NCBI RefSeq assembly: GCF_000349945.1
Contig: NC_020516.1
Location: 3,596,001-3,660,000, forward strand
Reading direction: 5' to 3'
Source of the DNA: Azoarcus sp. KH32C
GTDB lineage: Bacteria; Pseudomonadota; Gammaproteobacteria; Burkholderiales; Rhodocyclaceae
Length of the DNA: 64,000 nucleotides
Part shown: positions 1 through 6,804 of the stretch, in pieces
Numbering within the stretch: the stretch's first letter is position 1
Layout: every line of letters starts with the position of its first letter
Translations under genes and position numbers: made by a program
Notes under the pieces: generated by a model
Seen by the model: the letters and a program-made list of their open reading frames with translations, nothing else
Database searches by the model: none
What the model was told of the DNA's origin: nothing

Positions 1-178
1 CAATCGTTCGTACAGAAGTTCAAATAATACGCCCACCACCCGCGGACTTCCGCCCGCGGAAGTTACGCACCCGCAGCGACGCGTATGGATGACTCGGTTG
101 GCCGCGAACCTCCAGAGATGCCACATCCATACGCATCCCTTCATGCCGACGACGCTCCTGACATTCTGTCATCGCCTG

Positions 179-192
179 TTGACGTGTATCAA
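179..192. promoter_or_regulatory. Probable FNR/Anr-type binding site upstream of usp
   Basis: The sequence TTGAC-gtgt-ATCAA matches the FNR/Anr consensus TTGAT-N4-ATCAA at nine of ten specified bases. Its centre lies about 60 bp upstream of the transcription start predicted from the downstream -10 box, which is near the spacing of class I FNR-dependent promoters. The site stands between the window start and usp, beside the cbb3 oxidase region, so oxygen control of usp is plausible. This is pattern matching only. Confidence 0.6.
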
Positions 193-207
193 CGAGAACA
201 CACCGGA

Positions 208-237
208 TTAACCTGCACGGAAGCGGCTGGCTATAAT
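208..237 (+). promoter_or_regulatory. Predicted sigma-70 promoter of usp
   Basis: A perfect -10 hexamer TATAAT at 232-237 is preceded, after an 18-bp spacer, by a weak -35 hexamer TTAACC at 208-213. A weak -35 with a strong -10 and an upstream FNR-like site fits an activator-dependent promoter. A ribosome binding site AAGGGG lies at about 255-260, eight bases before the usp ATG. I see no gene in bases 1-267. Confidence 0.55.
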
Positions 238-267
238 TAAGCGACGGTCCTAACAAGGGGAAGCACG

Positions 268-711
268 ATGTTCAAGCACATACTCGTCCCGACTGATGGC
301 TCACCGCTGTCCGAGGGGACGGTTTCACGCGCGGTATTGTTCGCCAAGGACGCCGGCGCCCGGATCACATTCTTCTACGCCCAGCCCGATTTCCCGATGC
401 CAATCTACGGAGAGGGAGCACTGATCGATCCGACAACGCCGGAGCAGTTCAGCAAGGCCGCTGCCGACGAGGCGAAACGGATCCTGGACGCCGCCAAGTC
501 GATCGCCGACGCGGCCGGAGTCAACTCCGATACCGACACGGTAGTCAATGAAGTCCCGTACGAAGCGGTAATCGACGCTGCCGAGCGCCACGGGTGCGAC
601 CTGATCTTCATGGCGTCCCATGGCCGCCGCGGCATCGCAGGACTACTACTGGGCAGCGAAACCCAGAAAGTCCTCACGCACACGTCGATCCCTGTGCTGG
701 TGTATCGCTAG
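268..711 (+). CDS. Universal stress protein, UspA family
   Basis: This 147-residue protein is a single-domain Usp with the alpha/beta nucleotide-binding fold. It opens with the typical strand FKHILVPTDGS and carries the C-terminal glycine-rich ATP-site loop SHGRRGIAGLLLGS, followed by the last strand SIPVLVYR. Length is normal for a single-domain Usp. Members are cytoplasmic proteins induced by stress or oxygen limitation, often without a defined biochemical reaction. The upstream FNR-like site and the neighbouring cbb3 oxidase genes suggest induction at low oxygen. The gene converges on the 78-aa membrane protein gene at 730-966, from which it is separated by a strong inverted repeat. Confidence 0.93.
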   Translation: MFKHILVPTDGSPLSEGTVSRAVLFAKDAGARITFFYAQPDFPMPIYGEGALIDPTTPEQFSKAAADEAKRILDAAKSIADAAGVNSDTDTVVNEVPYEAVIDAAERHGCDLIFMASHGRRGIAGLLLGSETQKVLTHTSIPVLVYR

Positions 712-729
712 ATCCAGAAGGCAGCAAAC

Positions 730-966
730 TCAGTGCGGCGCGTTGATCTGCGCCGCACTGCGTTGGAAGAACAGGGTCAGAAGGCTGGAAGCCGCTCCGA
801 CCAGCCAGAAGCCGAAGAATCCGATCGAATAGGTCGCAGTCGCTGAATAATCGACAGGCTCCCCGAAGAGGTAGAGTGTCTGCGGATCAATGACCGTAAA
901 GAACAGGGCCTCGGCTCCTGCCGCGACCAAAAAGGACGGCCATAGGACCTGCATCAATTTCAGCAT
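730..966 (-). CDS. Small two-helix membrane protein at the end of the cbb3 cluster
   Basis: The predicted product has 78 residues. I chose the ATG at 966 because GGAGG lies six bases upstream of it; a TTG at 972 is the alternative. Two hydrophobic segments, about residues 7-27 and 47-67, predict a small inner-membrane protein. I do not recognise a named family. It lies 23 bp downstream of the FixH-like gene on the same strand and is probably the last cistron of the ccoG-ccoH unit, so a role in oxidase assembly or membrane housekeeping is only guilt by association. The last codons fall inside an 11-bp inverted repeat. Confidence 0.75.
   Translation of the reverse strand: MLKLMQVLWPSFLVAAGAEALFFTVIDPQTLYLFGEPVDYSATATYSIGFFGFWLVGAASSLLTLFFQRSAAQINAPH
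731..760. terminator. Strong inverted repeat between usp and the small membrane gene
   Basis: CAGTGCGGCGC (731-741) and GCGCCGCACTG (750-760) form a perfect 11-bp stem with an 8-base loop. It lies 20 bases after the usp stop and overlaps the 3' end of the convergent gene at 730-966. There is no T-run, so it may act as an RNA 3'-end structure or a weak bidirectional terminator rather than a canonical one. Confidence 0.5.
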
Positions 967-989
967 CGCCAACCTCCTTACAGTTCAAT

Positions 990-1517
990 TTACCCCGCTG
1001 ACGGAACCATCCTTACGGGCCCGCTGACCGGCACGCTGATCGTCGTCGTCATGCGCCAGTTTCGCGAGTCGTCCTCCAGTTGCAGCAACCAGTGTCCGGA
1101 AACCAAAGGAGCAAGCGGGGCCACGTAGGCGCCGTCGCGCTTGCGCAGCGTCAGCGCTTGGTCCATTCCCGAACGGGTAGGATGCGCAATCGTGAGCAGC
1201 AGAGTTTCGGGCAAGGCAACGCCGTCAGCAGCAGAGAGTTGCAGACTCACCTCGTCCGCGCGCATCGTCACCTCTGCAGCAAGGCCAAGCTCCGCCGCCC
1301 GCGTCGTGCGCGCGATCGTCTTCTGGATAGTCTTCCCTTCCTGGTAGTAATCGTCGACCACCAAGCCATCGGCAGTGCGGACCGCAAGCCACAGCGTCAC
1401 GAGCCCGGTCACGACCGCAACGGCAGGAATCGAAATGAGGAACCAGAGCCACCCATGCCGATACCAGGGCTCAGAAGTCTCAAATGTTTTTGCCAACCGC
1501 ATGCTTGCGCCCCGCAT
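990..1517 (-). CDS. ccoH: FixH/CcoH family cbb3 oxidase assembly protein
   Basis: This 175-residue protein has a short cytoplasmic N-terminus, one transmembrane segment (about residues 25-47) and a periplasmic beta-rich domain ending VSGPVRMVPSAG, the FixH layout. FixH/CcoH is needed for assembly and stability of the cbb3 oxidase and is linked to copper delivery together with CcoI. The ATG overlaps the ccoG stop by one base (TAATG), so the two genes are translationally coupled. A second in-frame ATG at 1502 is possible. FixH is weakly conserved, so the assignment rests on topology and position. Confidence 0.85.
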   Translation of the reverse strand: MRGASMRLAKTFETSEPWYRHGWLWFLISIPAVAVVTGLVTLWLAVRTADGLVVDDYYQEGKTIQKTIARTTRAAELGLAAEVTMRADEVSLQLSAADGVALPETLLLTIAHPTRSGMDQALTLRKRDGAYVAPLAPLVSGHWLLQLEDDSRNWRMTTTISVPVSGPVRMVPSAG

Positions 1518-2947
1518 TAGTGTGGAATGATGAAAGTGGTGCGCTCGTGCACTGCAAGCCGAGGATCATCCGGAACAGTGATATTGAACGTGATCTCATG
1601 CGAACCCTCCGCCACGTCATGCTCGGGCACGCGAACCCTGACGGTTACGGCTTCGGTGCTCGCAGGTTGAAGTTCAATCTGGCTCAGGCCATCGATACGA
1701 ATACCCTCGAGCCCGGAAACCTTGACGTCCACCGTGCGCCGGGTTTCAAGCATGTTCATGATCTGAAGTTGATAGACGTTTTCGACCATTTCTCCCGGGA
1801 CCTCCCGCGCAAGCGTGGCGCGGTCGCGGATGATGTCCACTCTCAAATCCGAGCGGGTAGCCAGCCCCCAGATCATTGCAAGAGAGACTAGCGCCAGGAT
1901 GCTGCCGTAGATCAAGGTACGCGGGCGCAGTACGTGAGCGATGATGTCTCGCCGCCCCCAGTGCTGCTTGACCGCATTCTCGGTCGAATAGCGGATGAGT
2001 CCGCGGGGATAACCCATCTTGTCCATGACCTGATCGCATCCGTCGATGCAGGCCGAACAGCCGATACATTCGTACTGGAGACCGTCGCGGATATCGATGC
2101 CCGTCGGGCAGACCTGAACGCAGATCCCGCAATCGATACAGTCTCCAAGTCCCACCGCGCGAGGGTCGACGCCCTTCTTGCGCGAGCCCCGCGGATTGCC
2201 GCGATCCGCGTCGTAGGTGATCACGAGCGTATCGGGATCGAACATAACGCTCTGGAAGCGTGCATAGGGGCACATGTACTTGCACACCTGTTCGCGCATC
2301 ACGCCGGCAAAAAGATAGGTGAAGCCGCCGTAGAACAGGATCCAGAAAAGCTCCCAGGGTCCGAAACTGAAGCTCGCAGCCGAGCGCAGCAACTCGTCAA
2401 CCGGGGTGAAATAAGCGACAAGCGTAAACCCGGTCCAGAGCGAGAGCAGCGCCCAGGCAGTGTATTTGGCGCCTCGCAAGGCCAATTTGCGCCCATCGAG
2501 CGGGGCCGCCTCGAGCTTGCGTCGTCGAATGTGGTCGCCCTCGATCTTCTCTTCGATCCACATGAAGATCTCGGTGTAGACCGTCTGCGGACAGGCATAG
2601 CCGCACCACAGTCGCCCTGCGATCGCTGTGAAGAAGAACAGCGCATAAGCCGAAATGATCAGCAGGATCGCGAGATAGAAGACGTCCTGCGGCCAAAAAA
2701 TCCAGTCGAACAGATAGAACTTCCGTTCGGTGAGGTGGAACAGGACGGCCTGCCGATCATTCCATCTCAACCACGGCAAGCCGTAGTACAAGAGCTGAGT
2801 AGCCCAAACGAGGACCCACCGCCAGGTTGCGAAGCGCCCGGTAACCGATCGCACATGGAGCTTTTGCCGAGCGGCATAAAGCCCCTCGGACTTCGTCGCA
2901 CGAACCAGAGGTACGACGACTTTCTTCTTCGGCAGCGGATCGCCCAT
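1517..2947 (-). CDS. ccoG: Cytochrome c oxidase accessory protein CcoG (FixG/RdxA)
   Basis: This 476-residue polyferredoxin membrane protein belongs to the CcoG/FixG family, implicated in copper reduction during cbb3 assembly. Several transmembrane helices precede the motifs CGYACPQ and CKYMCPYARF. A dicluster ferredoxin domain follows, with CIDCGICVQVCP and CIGCSACIDGC. Another membrane helix and a C-terminal immunoglobulin-like domain of the FixG_C type complete the protein. Length is as expected. It follows ccoP after 88 bp that contain a very stable hairpin, and it overlaps ccoH by one base. Confidence 0.96.
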   Translation of the reverse strand: MGDPLPKKKVVVPLVRATKSEGLYAARQKLHVRSVTGRFATWRWVLVWATQLLYYGLPWLRWNDRQAVLFHLTERKFYLFDWIFWPQDVFYLAILLIISAYALFFFTAIAGRLWCGYACPQTVYTEIFMWIEEKIEGDHIRRRKLEAAPLDGRKLALRGAKYTAWALLSLWTGFTLVAYFTPVDELLRSAASFSFGPWELFWILFYGGFTYLFAGVMREQVCKYMCPYARFQSVMFDPDTLVITYDADRGNPRGSRKKGVDPRAVGLGDCIDCGICVQVCPTGIDIRDGLQYECIGCSACIDGCDQVMDKMGYPRGLIRYSTENAVKQHWGRRDIIAHVLRPRTLIYGSILALVSLAMIWGLATRSDLRVDIIRDRATLAREVPGEMVENVYQLQIMNMLETRRTVDVKVSGLEGIRIDGLSQIELQPASTEAVTVRVRVPEHDVAEGSHEITFNITVPDDPRLAVHERTTFIIPH

Positions 2948-2986
2948 ATCGCTATATGTACATCTACTTATGTTCAGTCTACAAAT

Positions 2987-3008
2987 TCCCCGGGGCGAAC
3001 CCCGGGGA
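2987..3008 (-). promoter_or_regulatory. Very stable UUCG-loop hairpin between ccoP and ccoG
   Basis: Read on the coding (minus) strand, TCCCCGGGG and CCCCGGGGA pair perfectly over 9 bp around a TTCG loop. This all-GC stem with a UUCG tetraloop lies 27 bases after the ccoP stop and about 40 bases before the ccoG ATG. No proper T-run follows (AATTTG). It is therefore better read as an mRNA-stabilising or partial attenuation element that could set the ratio of structural subunits to assembly factors. Confidence 0.7.
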
Positions 3009-3035
3009 CTTGTGCTTCGTCAAGACGCAGCAGTT

Positions 3036-3938
3036 CTACTTCGCCGGATTATTCGACAAGCTATACACGTACGAGGCCAGCAGGTGGACCTTCGCCTCGC
3101 CGAGGAATTCCCCGAAACCAGGCATCCGGTTCGTGCGTCCCTTGGTGATCGTCTCGATCACGGTCGTCTCGTTCGACGCATATAGCCAATCCTCGTCGGT
3201 CAGATTGGGAGCGCCCATCGCCGGAGTGCCCTTCGCTTCCGGCCCATGGCATGCGACGCAGTTTTGCTGGAACAGTTCCGCACCCCGTTGCGCACGCAGC
3301 GAATCGTGCGCGAGACCCGACAGCGAACGAACGTAATTGGCAACGTCCTTCACCCCTTCGGCACCGAGGATCGGTCCGAACGCGGGCATCATCGCCATGC
3401 GACCGCCAGTGATCGTCGTCTTGATGGTGGCCGGATCGCCGCCCCAGTTCCACACCTTGTCGGTGAGGTTCGGGAATCCCTTGGCCCCGTGCGCATCCGA
3501 GCCGTGGCATTGCGCGCAGTAGGTGACGAACAGGCGCTTGCCCGCCGCACGAGCTTCTGGATCCGCCGCAACCGCCGGAATCTCCATCCCCTTGTACTTG
3601 TCGAATATCGGCGCGTAACGCTCCTCAGCGGCCTTCATCTCGGCCGCATACTGTCCGGCCGAACTCCAGCCCAGTATGCCCTTCTTGTTGCCGAAGCCGG
3701 GGTAAATGACGAGGTACACCGCTGAAAACACCAGGGTGGCCCAGAACAGGTACAGCCACCAGCGTGGCAGCGGGTTGTTGTACTCGGCCAGGTTTTCGTC
3801 CCAAACATGGCCATGCAGTTCAACTGGCCCCGTTTCCCGCTTGTTGTTCGACATCAGCACGAACAAGCAGAACAACAGGCTCAGTCCCACCAGGCCCATC
3901 ACATACATGTTCCAGAAGCCGCTTACAAAGTCAGCCAT
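3036..3938 (-). CDS. ccoP: cbb3-type cytochrome c oxidase subunit III CcoP (dihaem)
   Basis: This 300-residue subunit receives electrons from soluble cytochromes or the bc1 complex and passes them toward CcoO and CcoN. Two N-terminal hydrophobic stretches (about 9-29 and 59-80) anchor it; two-helix CcoP is a known variant. The periplasmic part has two c-type haem sites, CAQCH at 141-145 and CVACH at 227-231, with candidate Met ligands in MMPAF and RMPGF. The start is preceded by AAGGAT. It follows ccoQ with only three bases between them in the ccoNOQP operon. Confidence 0.97.
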   Translation of the reverse strand: MADFVSGFWNMYVMGLVGLSLLFCLFVLMSNNKRETGPVELHGHVWDENLAEYNNPLPRWWLYLFWATLVFSAVYLVIYPGFGNKKGILGWSSAGQYAAEMKAAEERYAPIFDKYKGMEIPAVAADPEARAAGKRLFVTYCAQCHGSDAHGAKGFPNLTDKVWNWGGDPATIKTTITGGRMAMMPAFGPILGAEGVKDVANYVRSLSGLAHDSLRAQRGAELFQQNCVACHGPEAKGTPAMGAPNLTDEDWLYASNETTVIETITKGRTNRMPGFGEFLGEAKVHLLASYVYSLSNNPAK

Positions 3939-3941
3939 TTT

Positions 3942-4121
3942 TTATCCTTTCTCGCCGTTCCGGCCACCCGCGGAGGCCGGCGCATCATCGTCGGTGAAGG
4001 GCAGCCGCGCCGCCTCCTCGAATCCGGACTTGGCGGTCTTGCTATAGGCCCAGAGACAAATCCCCAGGAAGCAAGCAAGCCCGAGAACAGTGAGAAGGGA
4101 ACGGAAATCATTGAGATCCAC
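3942..4121 (-). CDS. ccoQ: cbb3-type oxidase small subunit CcoQ (FixQ)
   Basis: This small single-helix subunit stabilises the cbb3 complex. I place the start at the GTG at 4121, giving a 59-residue protein beginning (M)DLNDFRSLLTVL, because that is where family members start and GGGAGA lies six bases upstream. A GTG at 4142 overlapping the ccoO stop would add seven residues. One transmembrane segment spans about residues 6-26, followed by an acidic, low-complexity cytoplasmic tail. It sits between ccoO and ccoP as usual. Confidence 0.9.
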   Translation of the reverse strand: MDLNDFRSLLTVLGLACFLGICLWAYSKTAKSGFEEAARLPFTDDDAPASAGGRNGEKG

Positions 4122-4138
4122 GGCGCGTCTCCCGCTTG

Positions 4139-4771
4139 TCACTTGAAGTTCGAAAGCGCAGTACCAAGACCCTGCAGGTACGCAACGACAGCGTCCATTT
4201 CGGACTTGCCCTCGAGCGCAGCCCGCGCACCGGCGATTTCCTCGTCGGTGTAGGGATGGCCAAGCTTGCGCAACGCGCGCATCTTGTCTTCGATGTCGTC
4301 CGACTTCAGCGGGCGGTTAAGCCACGTGAAGGCCGGCATATTCGACTCCGGTACGACGTCGCGCGGATTGTTCAGGTGCACCTGATGCCACTGGTCGGAA
4401 TAGCGACCACCAACGCGCGCGAGATCCGGACCGGTGCGCTTGGAGCCCCACTGGAACGGGCGATCGTAGATGAATTCGCCAGCTACCGAGTAGTGCCCGT
4501 AGCGCTCGGTTTCGGCGCGGAACGGACGGATCATCTGCGAATGGCAGTTGTAGCAACCTTCACGGATGTAGATGTCGCGCCCCGCGAGGCGCAGCGGGTC
4601 ATAAGGCTTGATGTTGAGCGAGTTGCCGTCACCGTCGATCGCGGTCGTCGTGCTCGTCTGGAAGAAAAGCGGCACGATTTCGACCAGTCCGCCTACGCTC
4701 ACCGTCAGCAAGGTGAGTACGATCAGCCAGCCGACACTGCGCTCGATGAATTCGTGTTTCGATTGAGCCAT
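4139..4771 (-). CDS. ccoO: cbb3-type cytochrome c oxidase subunit II CcoO (monohaem)
   Basis: This 210-residue protein has one N-terminal membrane anchor (about residues 13-35) and a periplasmic c-type haem domain with the signature CYNCH at 73-77. It relays electrons from CcoP to the CcoN active site. The sequence around the haem site (REGCYNCHSQMIRPF) is typical of CcoO/FixO, and the length is at the normal value. It begins 15 bases after ccoN. Confidence 0.97.
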   Translation of the reverse strand: MAQSKHEFIERSVGWLIVLTLLTVSVGGLVEIVPLFFQTSTTTAIDGDGNSLNIKPYDPLRLAGRDIYIREGCYNCHSQMIRPFRAETERYGHYSVAGEFIYDRPFQWGSKRTGPDLARVGGRYSDQWHQVHLNNPRDVVPESNMPAFTWLNRPLKSDDIEDKMRALRKLGHPYTDEEIAGARAALEGKSEMDAVVAYLQGLGTALSNFK

Positions 4772-4786
4772 GTTTTTATTCTCCGA

Positions 4787-6211
4787 TTAAGCGTGACCAG
4801 CAGCCGGCACGACCACCGGGGCGCTGTATGCCTTCTCCCCTGCAATCGTTTTGATCATGTTGTAGAACATGATGAGCATGCCCGTGAGAAAGAGCACGCC
4901 CCCCGCCAGACGGATCGTCCAGAACGGGTAGCTGGCCTTCACGCCTTCAACAAACGAATAAGTCAACGTGCCGTCCGGGTTGGTCGCACGCCACATCAGC
5001 CCCTGCATCACACCGGCAATCCACATCGAGGCGATATAGAGAACGATCCCGATCGTCGCAATCCAGAAGTGGGTGTTGATCAGGCCAACGGAGTACATCT
5101 GGGTCTTGCCGTACATGCGCGGGAGCAGGTAGTAGATCGAGCCGATTGAAATCATCGCCACCCAACCCAGGGCACCCGAGTGCACGTGGCCGATCGTCCA
5201 GTCGGTATAGTGGGACAGCGCGTTCACGGTCTTGATCGCCATCATCGGACCTTCGAAGGTCGACATGCCGTAGAAGGACAAAGCGGTGATCAGGAACTTG
5301 AGAATCGGGTCGGTACGCAGCTTGTGCCATGCGCCCGACAGCGTCATCACGCCGTTGATCATGCCGCCCCAGGACGGCGCCAGCAGGATCAGCGAGAACA
5401 GCATACCGACCGACTGGGTCCAGTCAGGCAGAGCCGTGTAATGCAGGTGGTGCGGACCCGCCCACATGTAGGTGAAGATCAGCGCCCAGAAGTGGACGAC
5501 CGACAGTCGATACGAATAGACAGGGCGCTCGGCCTGCTTCGGCACGAAGTAATACATCATCCCGAGGAAGCCGGCGGTCAGGAAGAAGCCCACCGCGTTG
5601 TGGCCATACCACCACTGGACCATCGCGTCCTGGACACCTGCATAGGCGGAGTAAGATTTGATCAGAGTGACCGGGATGGCGGCGCTATTGACGATGTGCA
5701 GCAGCGCGACAGCCAGGATGAAGCCGCCGAAGAACCAGTTCGCCACATAGATGTGTGACGTCTTGCGCTTGGCTATCGTCCCGAAGAACACGATGGCGTA
5801 AGAGACCCACACGACTGCGATCAGGATGTCGATCGGCCATTCCAGCTCGGCGTATTCCTTCCCCTGGGTGATGCCCAGCGGCAGGGTGATCGCGGCCAGC
5901 ACGATCACAAGTTGCCACCCCCAGAACGTGAAGGCTGCCAACCCCGGCGCGAACAGCGGGGTGTGGCAAGTGCGTTGAACCACGAAATACGACGTCGCGA
6001 ACAGCGCACAGCCGCCAAACGCGAAGATCACTGCGTTGGTGTGCAACGGACGCAGCCTGCCAAAGTGAAACCATTCGCTCAGATTGAGCGACGGCCACAC
6101 CAGCTGAGCCGCGATGATCACGCCCACCAGCATGCCCACAATTCCCCACACGACAGCCATGATGGAGAACTGGCGCACGACTTTGTAGTTATAAGTCGCC
6201 TGCGATTGCAT
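4787..6211 (-). CDS. ccoN: cbb3-type cytochrome c oxidase subunit I CcoN
   Basis: This 474-residue catalytic subunit carries haem b, haem b3 and CuB and reduces oxygen with proton pumping. It is highly hydrophobic (about 12 helices) and shows the conserved histidines in HTNAVIF, WYGHNAVGFF, PHHLHYT and GHVHSGALGW. I chose the ATG at 6211 (MQSQATYNYKVVRQF) because AAGGGGAG lies just upstream; an ATG at 6244 would add 11 unconserved residues. It is the first gene of ccoNOQP, and its promoter region contains a perfect palindrome. Confidence 0.98.
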   Translation of the reverse strand: MQSQATYNYKVVRQFSIMAVVWGIVGMLVGVIIAAQLVWPSLNLSEWFHFGRLRPLHTNAVIFAFGGCALFATSYFVVQRTCHTPLFAPGLAAFTFWGWQLVIVLAAITLPLGITQGKEYAELEWPIDILIAVVWVSYAIVFFGTIAKRKTSHIYVANWFFGGFILAVALLHIVNSAAIPVTLIKSYSAYAGVQDAMVQWWYGHNAVGFFLTAGFLGMMYYFVPKQAERPVYSYRLSVVHFWALIFTYMWAGPHHLHYTALPDWTQSVGMLFSLILLAPSWGGMINGVMTLSGAWHKLRTDPILKFLITALSFYGMSTFEGPMMAIKTVNALSHYTDWTIGHVHSGALGWVAMISIGSIYYLLPRMYGKTQMYSVGLINTHFWIATIGIVLYIASMWIAGVMQGLMWRATNPDGTLTYSFVEGVKASYPFWTIRLAGGVLFLTGMLIMFYNMIKTIAGEKAYSAPVVVPAAGHA

Positions 6212-6300
6212 GAAACTCCCCTTGAGATGAAGAAACTCTTGCACGAGGCGCAGCTACGTGTCCGCCAGCTTGCCGGTCACACCTCGTGACATCGACCGCC

Positions 6301-6338
6301 ATTGTATTGCACTGCGACAGTGGGTGAAAATACCCACT
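6301..6338 (-). promoter_or_regulatory. Predicted ccoN promoter with an operator-like palindrome
   Basis: On the minus strand a -10-like TACAAT lies at 6306-6301. Upstream of it, AGTGGGT (6319-6325) and ACCCACT (6332-6338) form a perfect 7-bp inverted repeat around a 6-bp AT-rich centre, roughly over the -35 region. It does not match the FNR consensus, and I found no clear FNR box in 6212-6446. The palindrome is therefore a candidate site for another regulator. The promoter assignment is a guess from hexamers. Confidence 0.45.
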
Positions 6339-6388
6339 TCAAAAATATGGGATAAATAATTACTGGATCATAGTCGAAAAGCACAAAC

Positions 6389-6418
6389 AAAAAAAAAGGG
6401 TGCGCATCTAGCGCACCC
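6389..6418 (-). terminator. Rho-independent terminator after ccoS
   Basis: GGGTGCGC (6398-6405) and GCGCACCC (6411-6418) form a perfect 8-bp stem with a 5-base loop. On the minus strand it is followed by a run of nine T. It ends transcription of the ccoI-ccoS unit about 175 bp after the ccoS stop, so ccoNOQP is transcribed separately. The rest of the gap between 6212 and 6590 (promoter region, and 6419-6590) shows no further gene. Confidence 0.9.
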
Positions 6419-6590
6419 CCAACCCCAACAGAGAGACAAAAATTCCTATGCAGAAGTCATCGTCCGACAGCCTTCGGACGCCAACCGTGAAAACTTGTGT
6501 GAAGTATGCCGCCCCCCAATACCGGGTACTTTGACGAAAATCAAAGGAAGTGGCTTGAGCGGGAAATTGAAGCACCCGATTGGCAATACG

Positions 6591-6797
6591 TCACACTTGT
6601 TTGCGTTCTGACCCCTCTTTCGACGGGTCTTCCTTTTCACGCGCCGGCTCGGCCGCGTCGCGGTCGTCCATCAGGAGCCGATACGCCGGCCCCTCCAGGT
6701 CGTCGTACTGCCCCGAACGGAGAGACCACCAGAAGACAGCCCCGATCACGAACACAAGCAGCACCGACAGGGGAACGAGTATGTACAGGCTTTCCAT
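6591..6797 (-). CDS. ccoS: cbb3-type oxidase assembly protein CcoS
   Basis: This 68-residue protein has one transmembrane helix (about residues 4-26) followed by FWWSLRSGQYDDLEGPAYR, the diagnostic stretch of CcoS, and a charged tail. CcoS is required for cofactor insertion into CcoN in Rhodobacter. It starts seven bases after the ccoI stop, so the two are co-transcribed, and a strong terminator follows downstream. Confidence 0.95.
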   Translation of the reverse strand: MESLYILVPLSVLLVFVIGAVFWWSLRSGQYDDLEGPAYRLLMDDRDAAEPAREKEDPSKEGSERKQV

Positions 6798-6804
6798 GGC
6801 GTAA

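Noticed and set aside
20..256. 78-codon open frame on the minus strand before usp
   Set aside because: It overlaps the FNR-like site and promoter of usp, has no family pattern and no ribosome binding site.
1934..3148. 404-codon plus-strand frame opposite ccoG
   Set aside because: Long antisense frames are common in high-GC DNA; the ferredoxin motifs on the minus strand show that ccoG is the real gene.
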